DNA from: an uncultured Prevotellaceae bacterium
Lineage (GTDB): Bacteria; Bacteroidota; Bacteroidia; Bacteroidales; Bacteroidaceae
Length of the DNA stretch: 64,000 nt
Direction of reading: 5' to 3'
NCBI GenBank assembly: GCA_900321965.1
Contig: ONYA01000003.1
Coordinates: forward strand, 62,001 to 126,000
Shown here piece after piece: positions 54,699-63,639 of this stretch (within the stretch, counting starts at the first letter, position 1; every line of letters starts with the position of its first letter). The translations under genes and the position numbers were made by a program. The notes below the pieces were generated by a model. That model saw only the letters and a list, made by a program, of their open reading frames with translations. It did not search any database and was not told the origin of the DNA.

Positions 54699-54729
54699 CA
54701 AAGATAATATAAAATTTACAAACGACAAA
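54699..54729 (-). promoter_or_regulatory. Promoter of the ten-gene fasciclin/SusCD/hydrolase operon
   Basis: Minus strand: TTTG (54729-54726), 19-bp spacer, TATCTTTG (54706-54699), about 84 bp before the first ATG. The leader contains a short GGGG...CCCC stem-loop (about 54665-54679). No promoter of this quality was seen inside the operon. Confidence 0.65.
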
Positions 54730-55040
54730 TAATTTTAAGACTAAAAACACGAATGAAGCAAAAAATGATTGTTAAATATCAAAAAAGGGGGTAAAACGCT
54801 ATGACTGCAAAACAACGATGTGCGACGAAAAAAAACATACTCATGATGATTTCTATGCCAGCGAGGAACTGAAGATGGAGCATGTATAAAATCCAAACAG
54901 GTGACACCTCTTACACCTGGCACTTAACTCACTGATTTTCAATACAGAATTTTTATAAGTTGGTCGCACCAGTAGGCACACCAATGGTCGCACCACATCA
55001 CGGCCTCTGGTAAAAATTTCACGCCTATATTTTTTCACGA

Positions 55041-55103
55041 GAGGCCGTGAGATTTTTCTCAGAGGCCGTGACGTTTTCACGAGAGGCCGTGACGTTTTTC
55101 GGG
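55041..55103 (-). repeat. 21-bp tandem repeat, three inverted units
   Basis: Units at 55041, 55062 and 55083, each starting GAGGCCGTGA, are the reverse complement of the 21-bp unit in copy 1 (TCACGGCCTC). A forward unit at 54999-55019 faces them, so the RNA could fold into a long hairpin. Confidence 0.65.
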
Positions 55104-55130
55104 TTCAGGTGTCAGTGCCGGTGAGGGCAT

Positions 55131-55164
55131 TGGTGCTACCACTGGTGCTACCACTGGTGCTACC
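55131..55164 (+). repeat. 12-bp tandem repeat, three units
   Basis: GGTGCTACCACT repeated nearly three times. Confidence 0.65.
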
Positions 55165-55380
55165 ATCCGCCGCCGCAACTGCCTGATAATCAGTAGCAGG
55201 TGTGCTGGGTGTCACCAACTTTCGCCTTTTCGGCTGTAACGCGCGCGTACGCATGCGCGAGAATATGGCATTAAAAGTTACAACAGCCAGACCTTCGTGA
55301 CGGCATAAACTCGCGTATGACAAAAAACGGTCAAACGAAAGGAGTAAATGAAAAAGCCCTGCCACCTGTTGAGAAAAAAA

Positions 55381-55408
55381 TCCCCTGCAGGACGCGTCCT
55401 GCAGGGGA
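55381..55408 (-). terminator. Intrinsic terminator with a perfect 28-bp palindrome
   Basis: TCCCCTGCAGGACG is followed by its exact reverse complement. On the minus strand the palindrome is followed by TTTTTTT, which fits an intrinsic terminator for the gene ending at 55433. A small loop must open at the centre. Confidence 0.8.
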
Positions 55409-55432
55409 TTATATAGAAGAGAATATTTTACA

Positions 55433-58246
55433 TTACTTAATAATAACCTTCTTGCCATCGATGATGTAGAGACCGGGCTTCGAAGCCTTGCTCACCTTCA
55501 CACCATTGAGGTTGTAGATAGCACCAGTCTTGGCGTTGACAGTGTTCACCTCACGGATACCATCCACGAACGGCTCGGTCTCACCAGCGACGATACGCTC
55601 AATCTTCAGGTTGTCGAACCAGCAACGGCGGGATGCAAACTTGTTGTCATAGTTACAATCCAGCACGAATTTAACAGGAATTCCAGCCAATGCGACCTCG
55701 TTAGAAGTAGACGAACCATTAGGACTGGTGACGACACAGTACATTGAGCCACGTCCATAGTCCAAGATAGCCTCGAAGCTGGTCTTCTCAAGAGGATTGG
55801 CTGTCTTGTCTTCGACATCAGCAGGAGAAGCATCGTTGTAAGAACCTCCGGACTTAGCCCAAATCTTGCTCACGTCAAGTCCAACGAAAGGATTATAGGT
55901 ATCACTTGCGGCATAGTAGTTACGGACAAAACCACTGACGTTATTGTCCTCAGCATCCTTCAGATAGAAACCAACTGAACGGCCACTCAGACCCTGGATG
56001 TAGAAGTCGCATGAAACCTTCAAGATGTTAGTTCCCATAGAGCCATTCTCTGTCGGATCAAAGAGGACGGTACCCTGGCCGTTACCGACATGGAGATAAC
56101 CAGCCCACTTCTGCTCACCATTAGACCAGAAGCCCTTCTCGTACGGAGAATCCTCGCCCTCCGGTGCAGTCATGCTGAAGTGAGAGAACTCCATTGAACC
56201 GGCAGCACCCGCAATGCTATAGTTACCTGTCTCATCATTGAGTACTGCAGCATTCTCGAAGTCAATATCTACAATCGTTGTGAGAGCAGCAGCAGGTACC
56301 GTGGTCTTGAAGGTTTCAACAGCTTCTGCCAGTTCGGCGTTAGCGGCCTTAATGGCGGCAGCGTTCTCCTCGCTGTAGTCAGTAGCCTTCATCTGAGTCT
56401 GAACACCCTTTGCCTTGTCAATGGCTGCCTGAAGAGCGTCCTTGCCTGTTGCCTGGTTGTAAATACGGAGAGAGAGAGTATTCTCAGCATCATCAATAGC
56501 TTTCTGGACAGAATTCAGCGTGTCGTTAACAGCCAAGAACTTCTTATTAGCTGCAAGGATATCGCGCACAGCCTCGTTATAAACTTCAAACACCATCAGG
56601 CCTTCCTCAGCGTTCTTGGTGCTGTTTGCCTTGTTGTAAGCATCCTCATCGAAGGTGGCAATGATATCGTCCTGAGTCTTTTGCTCATAAGCGGCAATCT
56701 TGGTCTCGACACTGTCTACACAAGCCTGCAACTCAGCCTTACCCCAAAGATACTCTGCATTAGCAATATTATCCTTAGCTGTTGTCAGGTTATTACGGCC
56801 GGTAGTAATCTGCTCGCGAACATCGGCCTCATAGCCCAACTGCTTCTGATTGTAGATATTCTCGTTCTTACCCCAGATGGAGGCATCCTTGAGGTATGTA
56901 ACAGAACCAAACTTAATTGCCTTGTAAGCTTCTTTGCAATAAGCCTTGAAACCAAGTTCGTAAGTACCTGACTCAGTAATCTGTGCGATACAATAGAACG
57001 GCGTAAACTTCACAGGATCCAAATCCTGTTTAACAACAACGACCGTATCTGCTGCTACGCCATCAACCATCTTGACGACAAAAGCCTCACCATAAGCAGG
57101 CTTCATACCATCATCATTCGTCCATGTCTTTGAGACGTCAGCCTCACGAAGAGCCGCATTAGCTTCGATAGCAAAGACATAGGAACCTGCTTCAAGTTCT
57201 TTCTGAATAGTAGCACCCATTGCATTGTTAGGATTACCATTAGCCCATGTATTACCAGACTGGTAATGGCCTAAGTCAGGATATGCACCGCTGCTCCAAA
57301 AACCACGATCCACGCACGTCCAATCTCCCAGGTTGGATTGCTTCTGCAAATTTTTTTCGGCAGTTCTGATACCGAAATAGTTGTCGCTATTACCTGCCAG
57401 ATAATCATCCATATTAGCCTTCAAGAACTCATCAAGGACCTCCTTGGCTGTCGTCAGCTGTTCATCAAGGTCAGCCTGACCGCTTTCGTCTCCGATAGCC
57501 TGGAGATTCTCTATCGTCTCAGTCATGGCAAACTCTACAAGCACGTCTTCAGACCAATTGTAACAGTTCTTATAAGCATTCAGCTTCTCCAACATAGCAT
57601 CACGCTGGCGAAGGTCAGCAAACTGCAGAGCAGGAGCAATCTGAAGGTCGGCAATTTCAGTAGTCGTAGGCATACCTGTAAATGAAATGAAATAAGTACG
57701 GGCTGTGCCATCACCTACAATAGCATAATTGTAAGTTGTCCACTCCTCAGTCATTTCTTCAGCTGTGTTGACAACGATTTCACCCTCAGTTGCGCCATAG
57801 GTGTTAGCACTGTTTCCCTGAACTCTAACAACTTTAGCGACCGACACCTCTTTAGAAGGATTGTTTCCATCCCAGACTGTCAGTCTGGTACGAACAGAAG
57901 TCTGCGGGGTTCCCTTCATCTTGAAGCTCACCACATAAGCGGCACCAGCATCAGATGGTTCAAACTTGAAATACATACCTTCACCGACGGTTGCATCAAG
58001 ACTCTGAACAGAGTTCAGACCTTCAGCATAACCATTACCGTTGATGTTGAAAAGGTCGGCAAGCGTCTTTTCAGCAGCAGAGACAGCCGTCCAGCCAGTG
58101 AAATCACTGAAATTGCTGCTCGCCACATTGGGTCCCGTAATCTGGAAGCGTCCCTGCGGCGTGTACACAAACTCGCCCTGCTCAAGTGCGTAGCTAGAAA
58201 AGGCTGAACACAGAGCGGCGAAGCCAAGTAGTAAACGTTTTTTCAT
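55433..58246 (-). CDS. Large secreted protein of unknown function with helical core and sorting tail
   Basis: A 937-aa protein with a signal peptide (1-20, SSYALEQ). I do not recognise a named family. The N-terminal third is strand-rich and could be a carbohydrate-binding-type sandwich (about 30-200, GMYFKFEPSDAGAAYVVSFKMKG split by residue 105); residues about 200-300 and 470-670 are helical, Ala/Glu/Lys-rich and resemble FIVAR-like or coiled-coil spacers (AIDDAENTLSLRIYNQATG, KAANAELAEAVETFK). A second sandwich (about 680-890) follows. The C-terminal tail YNLNGVKVSKASKPGLYIID ending KKVIIK is the short tail of secreted Prevotella proteins. It has its own promoter and terminator, so it is a single-gene unit; its location suggests pectin use but this is only context. 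Confidence 0.75.
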   Translation of the reverse strand: MKKRLLLGFAALCSAFSSYALEQGEFVYTPQGRFQITGPNVASSNFSDFTGWTAVSAAEKTLADLFNINGNGYAEGLNSVQSLDATVGEGMYFKFEPSDAGAAYVVSFKMKGTPQTSVRTRLTVWDGNNPSKEVSVAKVVRVQGNSANTYGATEGEIVVNTAEEMTEEWTTYNYAIVGDGTARTYFISFTGMPTTTEIADLQIAPALQFADLRQRDAMLEKLNAYKNCYNWSEDVLVEFAMTETIENLQAIGDESGQADLDEQLTTAKEVLDEFLKANMDDYLAGNSDNYFGIRTAEKNLQKQSNLGDWTCVDRGFWSSGAYPDLGHYQSGNTWANGNPNNAMGATIQKELEAGSYVFAIEANAALREADVSKTWTNDDGMKPAYGEAFVVKMVDGVAADTVVVVKQDLDPVKFTPFYCIAQITESGTYELGFKAYCKEAYKAIKFGSVTYLKDASIWGKNENIYNQKQLGYEADVREQITTGRNNLTTAKDNIANAEYLWGKAELQACVDSVETKIAAYEQKTQDDIIATFDEDAYNKANSTKNAEEGLMVFEVYNEAVRDILAANKKFLAVNDTLNSVQKAIDDAENTLSLRIYNQATGKDALQAAIDKAKGVQTQMKATDYSEENAAAIKAANAELAEAVETFKTTVPAAALTTIVDIDFENAAVLNDETGNYSIAGAAGSMEFSHFSMTAPEGEDSPYEKGFWSNGEQKWAGYLHVGNGQGTVLFDPTENGSMGTNILKVSCDFYIQGLSGRSVGFYLKDAEDNNVSGFVRNYYAASDTYNPFVGLDVSKIWAKSGGSYNDASPADVEDKTANPLEKTSFEAILDYGRGSMYCVVTSPNGSSTSNEVALAGIPVKFVLDCNYDNKFASRRCWFDNLKIERIVAGETEPFVDGIREVNTVNAKTGAIYNLNGVKVSKASKPGLYIIDGKKVIIK

Positions 58247-58316
58247 ACTTCTAAAATTTTAGTTATTAATAGTTATAATAATTATGGTTTTTACGCATAA
58301 TATGGGTTATCGGCTG

Positions 58317-58347
58317 CAAAGATAAGCATTTTATTGATTTAACGCAA
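58317..58347 (-). promoter_or_regulatory. Promoter of the 937-aa secreted protein
   Basis: Minus strand: TTG (58347-58345), 20-bp spacer, TATCTTTG (58324-58317), 71 bp before the start codon. Confidence 0.65.
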
Positions 58348-58422
58348 GAAAAAGAGGGCAAGAAATTTGAAAATCATCTGTGATTTTTGATTTTTCAATC
58401 TACGAGAAGAAATGATAGGCAA

Positions 58423-58737
58423 CTAACTGCCACAATCCGAGGAATCTGAGGGTTTTGTAATATGGCACTCATGCTGCTTGGTTTCACGGTCATAGTTGAT
58501 GCCTACCAACAGCAAACTGTCAGCATACTGAGCCACCTTGGCCGGGTACTCCTTGCGCAGAATCTGGGAGATAGCCGTGTCGGCATCCTTGTTATACTTC
58601 AGTTCGATGACGATGGCGGGCGAGTCGACATTCTTACGGGGAATCAGTACCAGGTCGGCAAAGCCCTTGCCCGTGGCCAGCTCTCCATTTCTTGCACTCT
58701 GGAAACCAGTATTGCCTATGTTGATATAATTGCCCAT
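58423..58737 (-). pseudogene. Truncated PD-(D/E)XK nuclease-domain gene (C-terminal remnant of an AAA-ATPase/nuclease protein)
   Basis: The encoded sequence matches the C-terminal PD-(D/E)XK part of the common Bacteroidota 'AAA-ATPase-like plus nuclease' family (PF08011 type): GKGFADLVLIPRK gives the Asp, AIVIELKY gives the E-x-K, and ILRKEYPAKVAQYADSLLLVGINYD the last helix-strand. Such proteins are normally about 520 aa; only about 104 remain. The frame can be opened at 58773, but that ATG lies between the -33 and -7 boxes of the promoter and would be upstream of the transcript start; the first usable Met is at 58737 (MGNYINIGNTGFQ). The AAA domain appears lost by a deletion that joined the promoter region to the C-terminal part. 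Confidence 0.7.
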
Positions 58738-58760
58738 ACGTAGTGCCAAGTAAGTTGCTG

Positions 58761-58792
58761 CAAAGATAGACATTTAAATTGTAACAACCAAA
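58761..58792 (-). promoter_or_regulatory. Intact promoter upstream of the truncated nuclease gene
   Basis: Minus strand: TTTG (58792-58789), 20-bp spacer, TATCTTTG (58768-58761), a close match to consensus. An ATG at 58773-58771 lies inside the spacer. Confidence 0.65.
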
Positions 58793-58807
58793 TTTTTTGC
58801 AAAAAAA

Positions 58808-58833
58808 AGAAAGAGGCTTGTCGGCCTCTTTCT
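58808..58833 (-). terminator. Intrinsic terminator of the large PL11 gene
   Basis: A 10-bp perfect stem (AGAAAGAGGC with GCCTCTTTCT) and a 6-nt loop, followed on the minus strand by a run of T. It lies 30 bp after the PL11 stop codon. Confidence 0.85.
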
Positions 58834-58863
58834 CTGATATATGAATGCGAGCAGTCATTTCGC

Positions 58864-61800
58864 TCACTTAATCGCAATCTTTTTGCCTCCGCGGATATAG
58901 ACACCGGCGGGCAGACCGTCGGTACTCGTTGCCGTAGCCTGACGGCTGACGAGCCGGCCACGGAGGTCGTAGACGTTGCAGGGATCAGCGTCGGCCATCG
59001 GACCGCTAATGCCTGTGTCAATACCCGTCACGACAAGGATTCCCTCACTGATACGGCTGGTATCCCAGGTATAAGCAGCAGGCAGGTCGAACTTAGGCGT
59101 GCCGCTGAACGTGCCGCTGAGGGTCCACAGCTTCAGCTCCTCACCGACCTGCAATTCACGGTTGCCGACGAGCGTCACCTTCACCGTACCGTTCATAATG
59201 ATATTCTTGGCTTTCACCTGAGAGGTCTTGGCCGTGCTGACGAGGAACTCTACCGTAGCGCCGTCGTTAGCGGTTAACGTGTTGTTTACGGTAATAGTAC
59301 CCGGTGAAACTTCATTGACAGCAGAGGCGCAGGGCATCAGCAGACCACCGCTCTGCAGGGTAACGGAATGGAGCAGACCCTGTCCTACAAGGCGACCTTC
59401 GCCCTTGGCAACAGTGGCGTACGCGCCATTGAGCAGTGCAGCAGGATTGAATTTATAGAATGCCACCGTGCCTTTCTCCACGGTCAGCACACCGTTCATC
59501 TTACCCTCAGTCATTGTCATCTTACCCGTACCACGCTTGGTCAGAGACGAGGCACTGACACCGATAGTGCCACCATAGTCGTCCTTACGCTCGGAGGTGA
59601 TACCCACCTCGGTGGTCAGCGAGAAGTTCTCGTCGCAGTCGACAACCCATATACCAGAGCCGACAAGGGCGCCCGTACCGCCAAACTTCTTCACGCGGAT
59701 GCCCTTGCCCTGGTTGTCCAGTCGGGCATTGGCATTCACGTTGACCGTGGCCTTCGGCATACCATTGGTATTGCCCAGCATGAAAGTGGGGTCGTACGAC
59801 TTCTTGTTCTGACGGTTGTTCTTACCAATATTGATTGTACCCTCGAAGGCACTCCAGTTGCCATTGAAATAGGCACGCACGCCGCCAGTGTAGACATTGA
59901 ATGTGCCCGAACCCGTCAGCGTACCCGTATAGGTACCACGGAAAGAAGAATAGAAGGTGCCGGACTTGCCCTGAGGAACAATAAAGTTCGTCGTATTGGA
60001 AACGCCGCTGCCGCTTTCCATATTGGCGCCCCATACCGTGCCACCCTGGAACTCAACGGTCTTGGGCAGAGACTCTGCATTGGAAGAGGTATAGTTGCTG
60101 ACAACCGTACCGGCCTTGACAACCATCTTCGAGAAGGTGTTGGTCTCAGTACCTATTTCCATAGAGCCAGCACCTGTCTTGTTGACGATAGCACCGCTAC
60201 CCTTAATAGCCTTGTTGAAAATGACGCTCTTGCCGGAAGGCACATCCACGGTCGTCTCGCCGCTGACATTGAGTGTCTGATCGGTGATGATGACACCATT
60301 GATAGCCAGCGTAGCACCGTCATTCAAGGTAATCTGCGACTTGGCGCTACCTAATGAGCCCCAGTCCTGACCGCGGTTGTTGGCCAGCATGGCTACTGTG
60401 ACCTTACCGCCATTGATGACCGACGAGCCGATGCGGTTCCAGTTGTTCAGCGTGACGCTGCCACTACCGTTCTTGGTCAGCACACCGCCGCCGACGATGC
60501 TGTCGCCGCTGAGGGTGTAGCTCTTCGTCTCGTTGTTGAACGTCACGGACTTCGCACTCACGGCACCCTTGATGGTGACGCTCGTGGAAGCTGCCTGGTC
60601 GTCAAAGATGACATCGTCGCCAAAGGCCATGACGCTGGGCTGTCCCTCGAAGAGGAAGTTATCGCCAACGGCCTGCTGCCACGTGTTGTTACCGACTGCG
60701 CCATTCCAGGTCACCGTGCCGGCAGCACGCATATCCTCGACCACCAGCATCAGTTTGCCATTCTCATGACGCAGCGACGTCTTCAGGCTGTTGCCCAGAC
60801 CGTCAATGGTCAGGTCGGACACTTGACCAGTGACAGTGCCGATGGTACCGAGTTCGTAGGTGCCGGCAGCCAAAGTGCCGGTATAGTTAATCTGTAGCAC
60901 GGGTGACTTATAGCGCGGACCGAAATTCTTCCAGACATCGCCCGTCTTGGTCTCAATCTTCAGCGTGGTAGCATTGACCTTGTCAAACTGTCCATTGCTG
61001 CCGTCGATAACGATACGTGAGCCAAAGCCCATGTCGAGCGTCGTGGTGGTGATAGTGCCCACCTGATTCTTACCGCCGGGATAGATCGTGGCATTATAGT
61101 CTGCCTTGATACCGCCTTTGAAGTTACCTCCGTTGGAGATCAGCGTCGTGTGGCGGTTCAGCCACAGCGGACTGCTCTCGAAGGTGCCGTCGAACTGGAG
61201 TGTTCCCTGCCAGACGTTGGTCTCGCCAGTATGCTTCTCCGTGACGTTCGGCAAGACGAGGATGCCCTCACCCTGCTTGATAAGACGGGTGGCGCCGCTG
61301 AAGGCACCGCCGGTCAGCGTCGTGGTATAGGTGATGACGGTCTGTGCCGGCTGCTTCGGCGTGGCTGTCGTGGCCTGCTGTGCCCCGCTGCCCTTGACCC
61401 AGGCCGGGGCATTGACCGTTAATATATAAGGTGAAGCACCGTCGGCAACGGCAATCGTCTTGTCCTCATAGCCAGAAATGAGCAGATGGTCATCAGTAGT
61501 CTGAATGGTTCCCGTCACCTCGGTACGTCCCTCTAAGACGACTGCGGGCGGCTCTTTCGTGATGCCCTCCATCTCGCCGAGGAAGAAGCTGACATGAGGC
61601 GGCTGGTTATAGCCCACGGGCTGCCAGGTCATGCCATTACGATACTCGTGGTCGGCCCACAGCGTGGTAATGCCGTGAGGCGAGGGGTAGCTGGTGGTCT
61701 GGATGATCAGCTTGTCGGCTGTACGGGTGACAATCTCCTCACGCCAGTCGCCAAGGATGTCGCCAAGGAAGCAGGGGTTGTTCTTCGACGAGTTGTTCAG

Positions 61801-63468
61801 GTTGCCCTGACCCATCCAGCAACGGCTGTTAGCATAGCTGCGATTGGTGCCCACCTCGTTCTGTCCGGGGGCCTTGTAGACACAGGGGGACTTCTCCGTA
61901 CCCGGTGAGTCCATAAACTCTTCAAGCAGGTCGCCGTCCCAGTAGACACGCATGTTCACATGGTCATCATTGAAACCGGTAAGGCTGCTGATCTGCTTAT
62001 CGGCCACCAAACTGATGGCACCGCCAGAAATACCGATGGCACCGGGGTAGCTGTTATAGAAATTACCGGCCATGCAACGACCGTTGTCACTACCGCCGCC
62101 AGTGGTATAGCGGAGTGTCTGAGTGGTAGCGTCGGTATAAGCGATTCCGGGAACCACAGCACTCTCCAGACAGACGAACTGCTCCAGGCCCCAACGGTAG
62201 GGGTCGAAGTCGCCGCAATGCTGGGCGTCGCCGTGGCCGTAGCCGGTAGTAGCCAGACCGTAGCCTGTATCGTCGATAATCATCGAACCAAAGACAATCT
62301 CGTCGCGACCGTCGCAGTCGACATCGGCGATAGCATAGTTGTGGAAACCGTTGCCAAACCAGGGCGAACCGCCCTGATAGCAGTTCCAGCGCCACAGCTG
62401 GGTCAGTTCGTGGGTTTGCTTGTTTACACTTAATGCGCAGAACTTATGACGCGTATAGGCACCACGGCCTAAGAAGATGGCGGGGTTGCGGCCGTCTAAA
62501 TAGGGAGCGCCGAAAAAGTGCTTCTGCATACGGTGGCCCAGGTCGCCCCAGACATTGGCATCGCCCTTGGTCTCGTTGGCCTCAAACTGCGGCAGCGGAT
62601 AGGCCATAGGCGTCCAGTTCTCACTGCCATCCCAGCCGTAAGGCTCGCCCGTCTCACCGTTCAGGTAGAGCAGGTACTCGTTGCCCACGCTCATATACTC
62701 GGGACGCTCGCTGTTGAGACCCGTCGTCATATTACCAATCTTGATGGTCTTGCCCGTCTTGGTATGGATAATCATATTGTCGGCACCACGCATCAGGGCC
62801 TCGGCCTTACCGTCCTGATCCCAGTCGTAAAGAATGATATCGAACTGCTCGTCAGGACCCGACATCAGGTTTGGCCCCATGTCAATCCACCACAGGCGGG
62901 TACCGTCCATCTTGTAGCACTCGTGCAGGTTGAAGTCGGTCTTGTTAGAAGATGAACGCAGGTTGCCGCTGTCGTTACGACGCTTCACGACAAACTCCAT
63001 CTGCTTGTCGCCATCGACGTCGGCCACGGCACAGTCGTTCAAGCTGTAGCCGCTGACGGTAGCACCGTTACGGTTCACAACGGGCTTGACGGGAATCTCC
63101 CAAAACTGGTGGTTCCACGGCTTACACTCGGCAGCCTTGCCGTTTTGCTCAGAACCCTTGACGACAGGTACGACCCTGTAGGTGGCCGTCTTAGACCCGC
63201 CGTCATCCTGAAAGTTTGACACGGTCAGGTCAGAAGCAATCTTCGTACCATCACGATAGACGTTGTACTTCGTATCATAATACTCAGTGGGCAGGATGCG
63301 CCAACTGATGAAAATACCGGAACCCGACATGCCATAGCGTTCGTCCTGGCCGGTCTTGTCGCCTTGGGGGATAGCTACCAGTCCACGGTCAAGATTATCG
63401 GCCACACGCTGGGCACTGACTCCAATGGTCATTAGCCCGAGAAGGGCCAAAAGAAACAGTTTTCTCAT
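58864..63468 (-). CDS. Giant PL11 rhamnogalacturonan lyase with autotransporter-type strand repeats and sorting tail
   Basis: A 1534-aa secreted protein (signal 1-19, GVSAQ). Residues about 20-650 form a PL11 domain: NLDRGLVAIPQGD, YNVYRDGTKIASDL, calcium-type loops DVDGDKQME, DWDQDGKAE and DVDCDGRDE, GSMIIDDTGYGLATTGYGHGD, and ILGDWREEIVTRT. Residues about 680-1450 are built of strand repeats like the autotransporter-associated beta-strand repeat (LTKNGSGSVTLNNWNRIG, GKVTVAMLANN, LTKRGTGKMTMTEGKMNG), which make beta-helices in type V passengers; no autotransporter barrel is present. It ends with the tail VYDLRGRLVS ... LPAGVYIRGGKKIAIK. It probably holds the lyase at the surface, via a stalk. 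The single-domain PL11 at 23967-25886 is about 640 aa, so the extra 900 residues are the unusual part. Confidence 0.9.
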   Translation of the reverse strand: MRKLFLLALLGLMTIGVSAQRVADNLDRGLVAIPQGDKTGQDERYGMSGSGIFISWRILPTEYYDTKYNVYRDGTKIASDLTVSNFQDDGGSKTATYRVVPVVKGSEQNGKAAECKPWNHQFWEIPVKPVVNRNGATVSGYSLNDCAVADVDGDKQMEFVVKRRNDSGNLRSSSNKTDFNLHECYKMDGTRLWWIDMGPNLMSGPDEQFDIILYDWDQDGKAEALMRGADNMIIHTKTGKTIKIGNMTTGLNSERPEYMSVGNEYLLYLNGETGEPYGWDGSENWTPMAYPLPQFEANETKGDANVWGDLGHRMQKHFFGAPYLDGRNPAIFLGRGAYTRHKFCALSVNKQTHELTQLWRWNCYQGGSPWFGNGFHNYAIADVDCDGRDEIVFGSMIIDDTGYGLATTGYGHGDAQHCGDFDPYRWGLEQFVCLESAVVPGIAYTDATTQTLRYTTGGGSDNGRCMAGNFYNSYPGAIGISGGAISLVADKQISSLTGFNDDHVNMRVYWDGDLLEEFMDSPGTEKSPCVYKAPGQNEVGTNRSYANSRCWMGQGNLNNSSKNNPCFLGDILGDWREEIVTRTADKLIIQTTSYPSPHGITTLWADHEYRNGMTWQPVGYNQPPHVSFFLGEMEGITKEPPAVVLEGRTEVTGTIQTTDDHLLISGYEDKTIAVADGASPYILTVNAPAWVKGSGAQQATTATPKQPAQTVITYTTTLTGGAFSGATRLIKQGEGILVLPNVTEKHTGETNVWQGTLQFDGTFESSPLWLNRHTTLISNGGNFKGGIKADYNATIYPGGKNQVGTITTTTLDMGFGSRIVIDGSNGQFDKVNATTLKIETKTGDVWKNFGPRYKSPVLQINYTGTLAAGTYELGTIGTVTGQVSDLTIDGLGNSLKTSLRHENGKLMLVVEDMRAAGTVTWNGAVGNNTWQQAVGDNFLFEGQPSVMAFGDDVIFDDQAASTSVTIKGAVSAKSVTFNNETKSYTLSGDSIVGGGVLTKNGSGSVTLNNWNRIGSSVINGGKVTVAMLANNRGQDWGSLGSAKSQITLNDGATLAINGVIITDQTLNVSGETTVDVPSGKSVIFNKAIKGSGAIVNKTGAGSMEIGTETNTFSKMVVKAGTVVSNYTSSNAESLPKTVEFQGGTVWGANMESGSGVSNTTNFIVPQGKSGTFYSSFRGTYTGTLTGSGTFNVYTGGVRAYFNGNWSAFEGTINIGKNNRQNKKSYDPTFMLGNTNGMPKATVNVNANARLDNQGKGIRVKKFGGTGALVGSGIWVVDCDENFSLTTEVGITSERKDDYGGTIGVSASSLTKRGTGKMTMTEGKMNGVLTVEKGTVAFYKFNPAALLNGAYATVAKGEGRLVGQGLLHSVTLQSGGLLMPCASAVNEVSPGTITVNNTLTANDGATVEFLVSTAKTSQVKAKNIIMNGTVKVTLVGNRELQVGEELKLWTLSGTFSGTPKFDLPAAYTWDTSRISEGILVVTGIDTGISGPMADADPCNVYDLRGRLVSRQATATSTDGLPAGVYIRGGKKIAIK

Positions 63469-63502
63469 TTGTCTTAGTTATTAGTTTCAACACTTTTGCG
63501 TG

Positions 63503-63535
63503 CAAAGTTAGCAATTTTCCCATGATAAACTACAA
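63503..63535 (-). promoter_or_regulatory. Promoter of the giant PL11 gene
   Basis: Minus strand: TTG (63535-63533), 22-bp spacer, TAACTTTG (63510-63503), 34 bp before the start codon. Confidence 0.5.
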
Positions 63536-63571
63536 TAAAATTTGTTTTTCTTACTTTTATTTTTGTTTTTA

Positions 63572-63604
63572 GCTTTCTCTTTTCACCTATTTTATATAAA
63601 TTTG
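63572..63604 (+). promoter_or_regulatory. Promoter of the divergent PL11 gene
   Basis: TTTG (63572-63575), 21-bp spacer, TAAATTTG (63597-63604), then an ATG at 63640. Short TAATAACGA repeats fill the leader (63617-63638). Confidence 0.6.
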
Positions 63605-63639
63605 CACAGCAACTAACAACTAATAACGACTAATAACGA

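Larger units (their letters stand above)
54900..55216. repeat. Candidate MITE-like element, copy 2
   Basis: The left end (54900-54940) starts GGTGACACCTCTTACACCTG, identical over 30 bases to the inverted right end of copy 1. The right end (55188-55216) ends GGTGTGCTGGGTGTCACC, an imperfect inverted copy of the left. Inside: GGTCGCACCA blocks (54962-54995), one forward and three inverted 21-bp units (54999-55103) and a 12-bp tandem repeat (55131-55164). No transposase. It lies between the operon promoter and the gene at 55433. Apart from this element and the terminator at 55381, the gap 54730-55432 shows no credible gene. Confidence 0.6.

Noticed and set aside
55105..55458. 117-aa minus-strand frame
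   Set aside because: It crosses the strong terminator and the end of the 937-aa gene and is partly built of the 12-bp tandem repeat.
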